The notes under the pieces are model-generated. The model saw only the letters and a list, made by a program, of their open reading frames with translations. It did no database searches and had not been told where the DNA came from. A program made the translations under genes and the position numbers. A stretch of DNA of 8,526 nucleotides from an uncultured Bacilli bacterium (lineage in GTDB: Bacteria; Bacillota_I; Bacilli_A; RF39; UBA660): assembly GCA_947589375.1 (NCBI GenBank), contig CANQAO010000046.1, positions 1 through 8,526 on the forward strand. Reading direction: 5' to 3'. Of the stretch, positions 6,505 through 8,526 are shown in pieces; position 1 is the stretch's first letter; every line of letters begins with the position of its first letter.

Positions 6505-8187
6505 AATGATTTTATAAATAATGTCTGTAGCCTCTTCTAAAGGACAAGTTAAATCCATTTGACCATCACGAGTTTTAAGTTCAATAAGACCATCACTTAT
6601 CTTTTTACCGATGGTTATTCTAATTGGAATGCCGATTAATTCCATGTCGTTAAATTTGACTCCTACTCTATCACTACGGTCATCTAAAATAGTGTCGATA
6701 CCCATTTCATTTAACGTATCATAAAGCTTTAAAGCATGCATCATCATTGTTTCATCTTTGGTATCCACGACGACAATGCCCACTTTATATGGAGCCACGG
6801 ACATTGGCCAAACAATCCCTTTATCATCGTGATTTTGTTCGATAATGGCGGCCATACATCTAGCTGTACCTATACCATAACATCCCATATCTACTGGTTT
6901 TTGTTGATTGTTTTCATCTAAATAATATAAACCTAAACTTTCAGAATATTTAGTACCTAAATCAAAGAGGTTACCAATTTCAATTCCTTTTTTAAAATAA
7001 ATCGTGCCCCCACAATATGGACAGATGTCACCTTCTTTGATATTGACAATATCACCAGTTTGATAAACTTCGAAATCTTTAACGTTGACATTTATAAAAT
7101 GATAATCGGTCTTATTAGCCCCGGTGACAAAGTTACTCATATTGTTTACTTCATTATCGATGACAATTTTAACTTTGATATCTACTGGACCTAATGAACC
7201 AAAAGACGCATCAGTAATTTTTTGGAGTTCTTCTTCTGTCGCTAAAGTAATTGTTTGAGCTTTTAATAATTTGCGTAATTTAGTTTCATTAAGTTCTCTA
7301 TTGCCTTTTACTAAAGCCATAATAATTTCGCCATCGACATTATAGACTAATGTTTTAACCATTTTATCAGCCGTAATTTTTAAGAAATCACAAATATCTT
7401 CAATTGAATGAACATTTGGTGTATGAATCATTTCCATTTCTTTTGGCTGTTCTTTTTCTAGTTCCAAAGCTTTTACTGGCGCTACTTCGATATTCGATGA
7501 AAAAGCACATTTATCACATAAAACTAAAGTATCCTCACCAATGTCGGTAACGGCTTGATATTCTTCAGATAGTTTGCCTCCCATAGCTCCCGTATCAGCT
7601 TTAACGACCCGATAATCAATACCCATACGATCAAACATATTATTATAAGCCGTAGCCATTTTTTGATAAGAGATTTTAGTATGCTTTTCATCAATATCAA
7701 AACTATATGCATCTTTCATCGTAAATTCACGTGTTCGAATTAATCCATAACGAGGTCTTGTTTCATCACGATATTTATTACCGATTTGATAAATATTAAA
7801 TGGCATATCTTTATATGATTTAATTTTTTCTTTGGCCGCCATGACAAATAATTCTTCATGGGTTGGTCCTAAAACATAATCACGATTATATCTATCTTTA
7901 AGACTAAACATATCATCACCAAAGGCATTTCTACGGCCTGAGGCCTCAAAAAATTCCCCGGCAATTAACTGCGGCATTAAAACCTCACTCGCCCCCGCCT
8001 TATTCATTTCATCGCGAATAATGTCCTCAATCTTTTGTTTAACTCTTAAACCTAAGGGCATAAACATATAAATACCACTTGATGTTTTCTTAATCATGCC
8101 ACTTTTGACTAATAATTTGCCACTTATAAGTTCTTCATCTTTGATGTCATCTCTAATCGTATAAAAGAAACTATTTTTTAATTTCAT
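6490..8187 (-). CDS. proS: Prolyl-tRNA synthetase (ProRS), bacterial type with editing insertion
   Basis: Class II synthetase charging tRNA-Pro in the cytoplasm. At 565 aa it has the usual length of the bacterial (E. coli-like) form. Motif 1 region is TSSGIYMFMPLGLRV (35-49). GPTHEEL (107-113) and motif 2 around NKYRDETRPRYGLIRTREF (137-155) follow. The INS editing domain spans about 220-400, with TGAN (355-358) and H363. Motif 3 is GIGTAR (438-443), and the anticodon-binding domain is C-terminal (about 465-565). Two cysteine pairs, CDKC (224-227) and CPYC (389-392), flank the insertion and probably bind metal, as in many Firmicutes ProRS. The insertion suggests it clears mischarged Ala-tRNA-Pro. 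The ATG at 8187 lies 7 nt after AAAGGA (8200-8195). It is a single-gene unit behind a proline T-box and before a terminator. Confidence 0.98.
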   Translation of the reverse strand: MKLKNSFFYTIRDDIKDEELISGKLLVKSGMIKKTSSGIYMFMPLGLRVKQKIEDIIRDEMNKAGASEVLMPQLIAGEFFEASGRRNAFGDDMFSLKDRYNRDYVLGPTHEELFVMAAKEKIKSYKDMPFNIYQIGNKYRDETRPRYGLIRTREFTMKDAYSFDIDEKHTKISYQKMATAYNNMFDRMGIDYRVVKADTGAMGGKLSEEYQAVTDIGEDTLVLCDKCAFSSNIEVAPVKALELEKEQPKEMEMIHTPNVHSIEDICDFLKITADKMVKTLVYNVDGEIIMALVKGNRELNETKLRKLLKAQTITLATEEELQKITDASFGSLGPVDIKVKIVIDNEVNNMSNFVTGANKTDYHFINVNVKDFEVYQTGDIVNIKEGDICPYCGGTIYFKKGIEIGNLFDLGTKYSESLGLYYLDENNQQKPVDMGCYGIGTARCMAAIIEQNHDDKGIVWPMSVAPYKVGIVVVDTKDETMMMHALKLYDTLNEMGIDTILDDRSDRVGVKFNDMELIGIPIRITIGKKISDGLIELKTRDGQMDLTCPLEEATDIIYKIIKRTN

Positions 8188-8207
8188 AAGATCATCCTTT
8201 CAAAATT

Positions 8208-8258
8208 AAAAAAAAGAAAAGTACACCAAGGAGTGCATAAGCACGGTACCATCCTTTT
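8208..8258 (-). terminator. Pro T-box attenuator (competing terminator hairpin)
   Basis: The strand AAAAGGAUGGUAC (8258-8246) can pair with GUACUUUUCUUUU (8224-8212) over 13 positions with one U-U mismatch and two G-U pairs, with T residues continuing to 8208. It uses the same 5' arm as the antiterminator, so the two structures exclude each other. Its 3' arm is unrelated to that of the Thr attenuator. Confidence 0.83.
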
Positions 8259-8404
8259 ATTTACTTAATTAAGATAACGGTTTTAGCCGGAAATATTTCT
8301 ATTTCACTCTAAAGGTCGGAATTATATAACATCATAACTTGTTTTCACTATCCAAGCTCACTTTTTATGAGAGATTATACAATATTCCTTTATCAACGTT
8401 TTCT
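8208..8404 (-). ncRNA. T-box riboswitch, proline-specific (CCG specifier)
   Basis: Leader RNA sensing uncharged tRNA-Pro ahead of proS. Helix AAAGG/CCUUU (8391-8387 with 8315-8311) and a long upper helix AUUGUAUAAU/GUUAUAUAAU (8384-8375 with 8330-8321, two G-U pairs) leave the 3' loop strand UCCGA. This presents Pro codon CCG at 8319-8317 in the same U-NNN-A register as the Thr leader. A k-turn-like GUUGAU lies below. The distal part has AGUGAG and GGAUAGUGAAAAC at 8362-8341. Next come a GAAA-capped hairpin (GAAAUA/UAUUUC, 8305-8290) and CGG/CCG followed by GUUAUC. Antiterminator: AAGGA (8256-8252), bulge UGGUACC (8251-8245), GUGC-UUAU-GCAC, UCCUU (8232-8228). The T-box core and the downstream proS agree on function. 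Confidence 0.95.
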
Positions 8405-8410
8405 AGTTTT

Positions 8411-8439
8411 ATCTTAACATAATTATATGTTTTATTCAA
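8411..8439 (-). promoter_or_regulatory. Promoter of the Pro T-box / proS unit
   Basis: TTGAAT (8439-8434), a 17-nt spacer and TAAGAT (8416-8411) with an extended TGT at 8419-8417. The predicted start near 8404 gives a leader of about 217 nt, close to the roughly 220 nt of the Thr leader. Confidence 0.75.
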
Positions 8440-8526
8440 GTTTATTTTCATTTGAGTTTCGGTTTTTTTGTTCATTTTTGGCACATTTTTAATTAAATGA
8501 TTTAAAAGGCTTTAATAAAAACAATA

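Noticed and set aside
6736..6921. 61-codon plus-strand ORF
   Set aside because: Antisense to the proS catalytic and motif 3 region; the His-rich product is an out-of-frame artefact.
7524..7712. 62-codon minus-strand ORF
   Set aside because: Alternative frame inside proS; the proS frame carries all conserved motifs.
8440..8526. Tail end of an upstream gene at the right edge
   Set aside because: All three minus-strand frames hit stops within about 40 bases of the edge, and the few codons before them match nothing I recognise. A gene end is possible but cannot be supported.
1..8526. CRISPR array, insertion sequence, tRNA/rRNA gene or phage element
   Set aside because: No regularly spaced repeats, transposase-like reading frames, terminal inverted repeats or tRNA-like cloverleaf were seen. 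The only long shared sequences are the two T-box leaders.

Overview
The window comes from an AT-rich (roughly 30% GC by eye) Firmicutes-type bacterium. The low GC, the T-box riboswitches, the Gram-positive primosome proteins DnaB and DnaI, strong AGGAGG-type ribosome binding sites and TGn-extended -10 promoters all point to Bacilli or a close relative. All three stop codons end genes here, TGA among them, and the genes read full length with the standard bacterial code. This argues against the mycoplasmas that read TGA as Trp. An uncultured small-genome Bacilli or Acholeplasma-like lineage would fit, but the lineage is an inference.

All six genes lie on the minus strand, so transcription runs from high to low coordinates. 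(1) 8526-8188: a short AT-rich stretch, a promoter and a proline T-box leader. (2) 8187-6490: proS (prolyl-tRNA synthetase), ending in an intrinsic terminator. (3) 6484-4203: a weak promoter, then dnaB and dnaI, the primosome initiation protein and helicase loader, only 8 nt apart. (4) 4138-2408: an ABC exporter half-transporter with no visible terminator before it. (5) 2411-2158: a strong promoter, whose -35 box contains the ABC stop codon, and a threonine T-box leader. (6) 2157-83: an unrecognised 103-residue gene followed 11 nt later by thrS. (7) 82-1: AT-rich sequence with a possible promoter for the next gene.

Functionally the window combines two synthetases, each behind its own tRNA-sensing attenuator, with the primosome loading genes. 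The order dnaB-dnaI-...-thrS is also found in Bacillus subtilis, so the backbone is ancestral. The local differences are the ABC exporter between dnaI and the thr leader, the 103-aa gene leading the Thr-controlled operon, and a ThrRS without its N-terminal TGS domain.

I did not find an evidently new system. The most useful leads are the unknown gene under threonine T-box control, the two sister T-box leaders with unusual specifier codons (ACU and CCG), and the TGS-less ThrRS.
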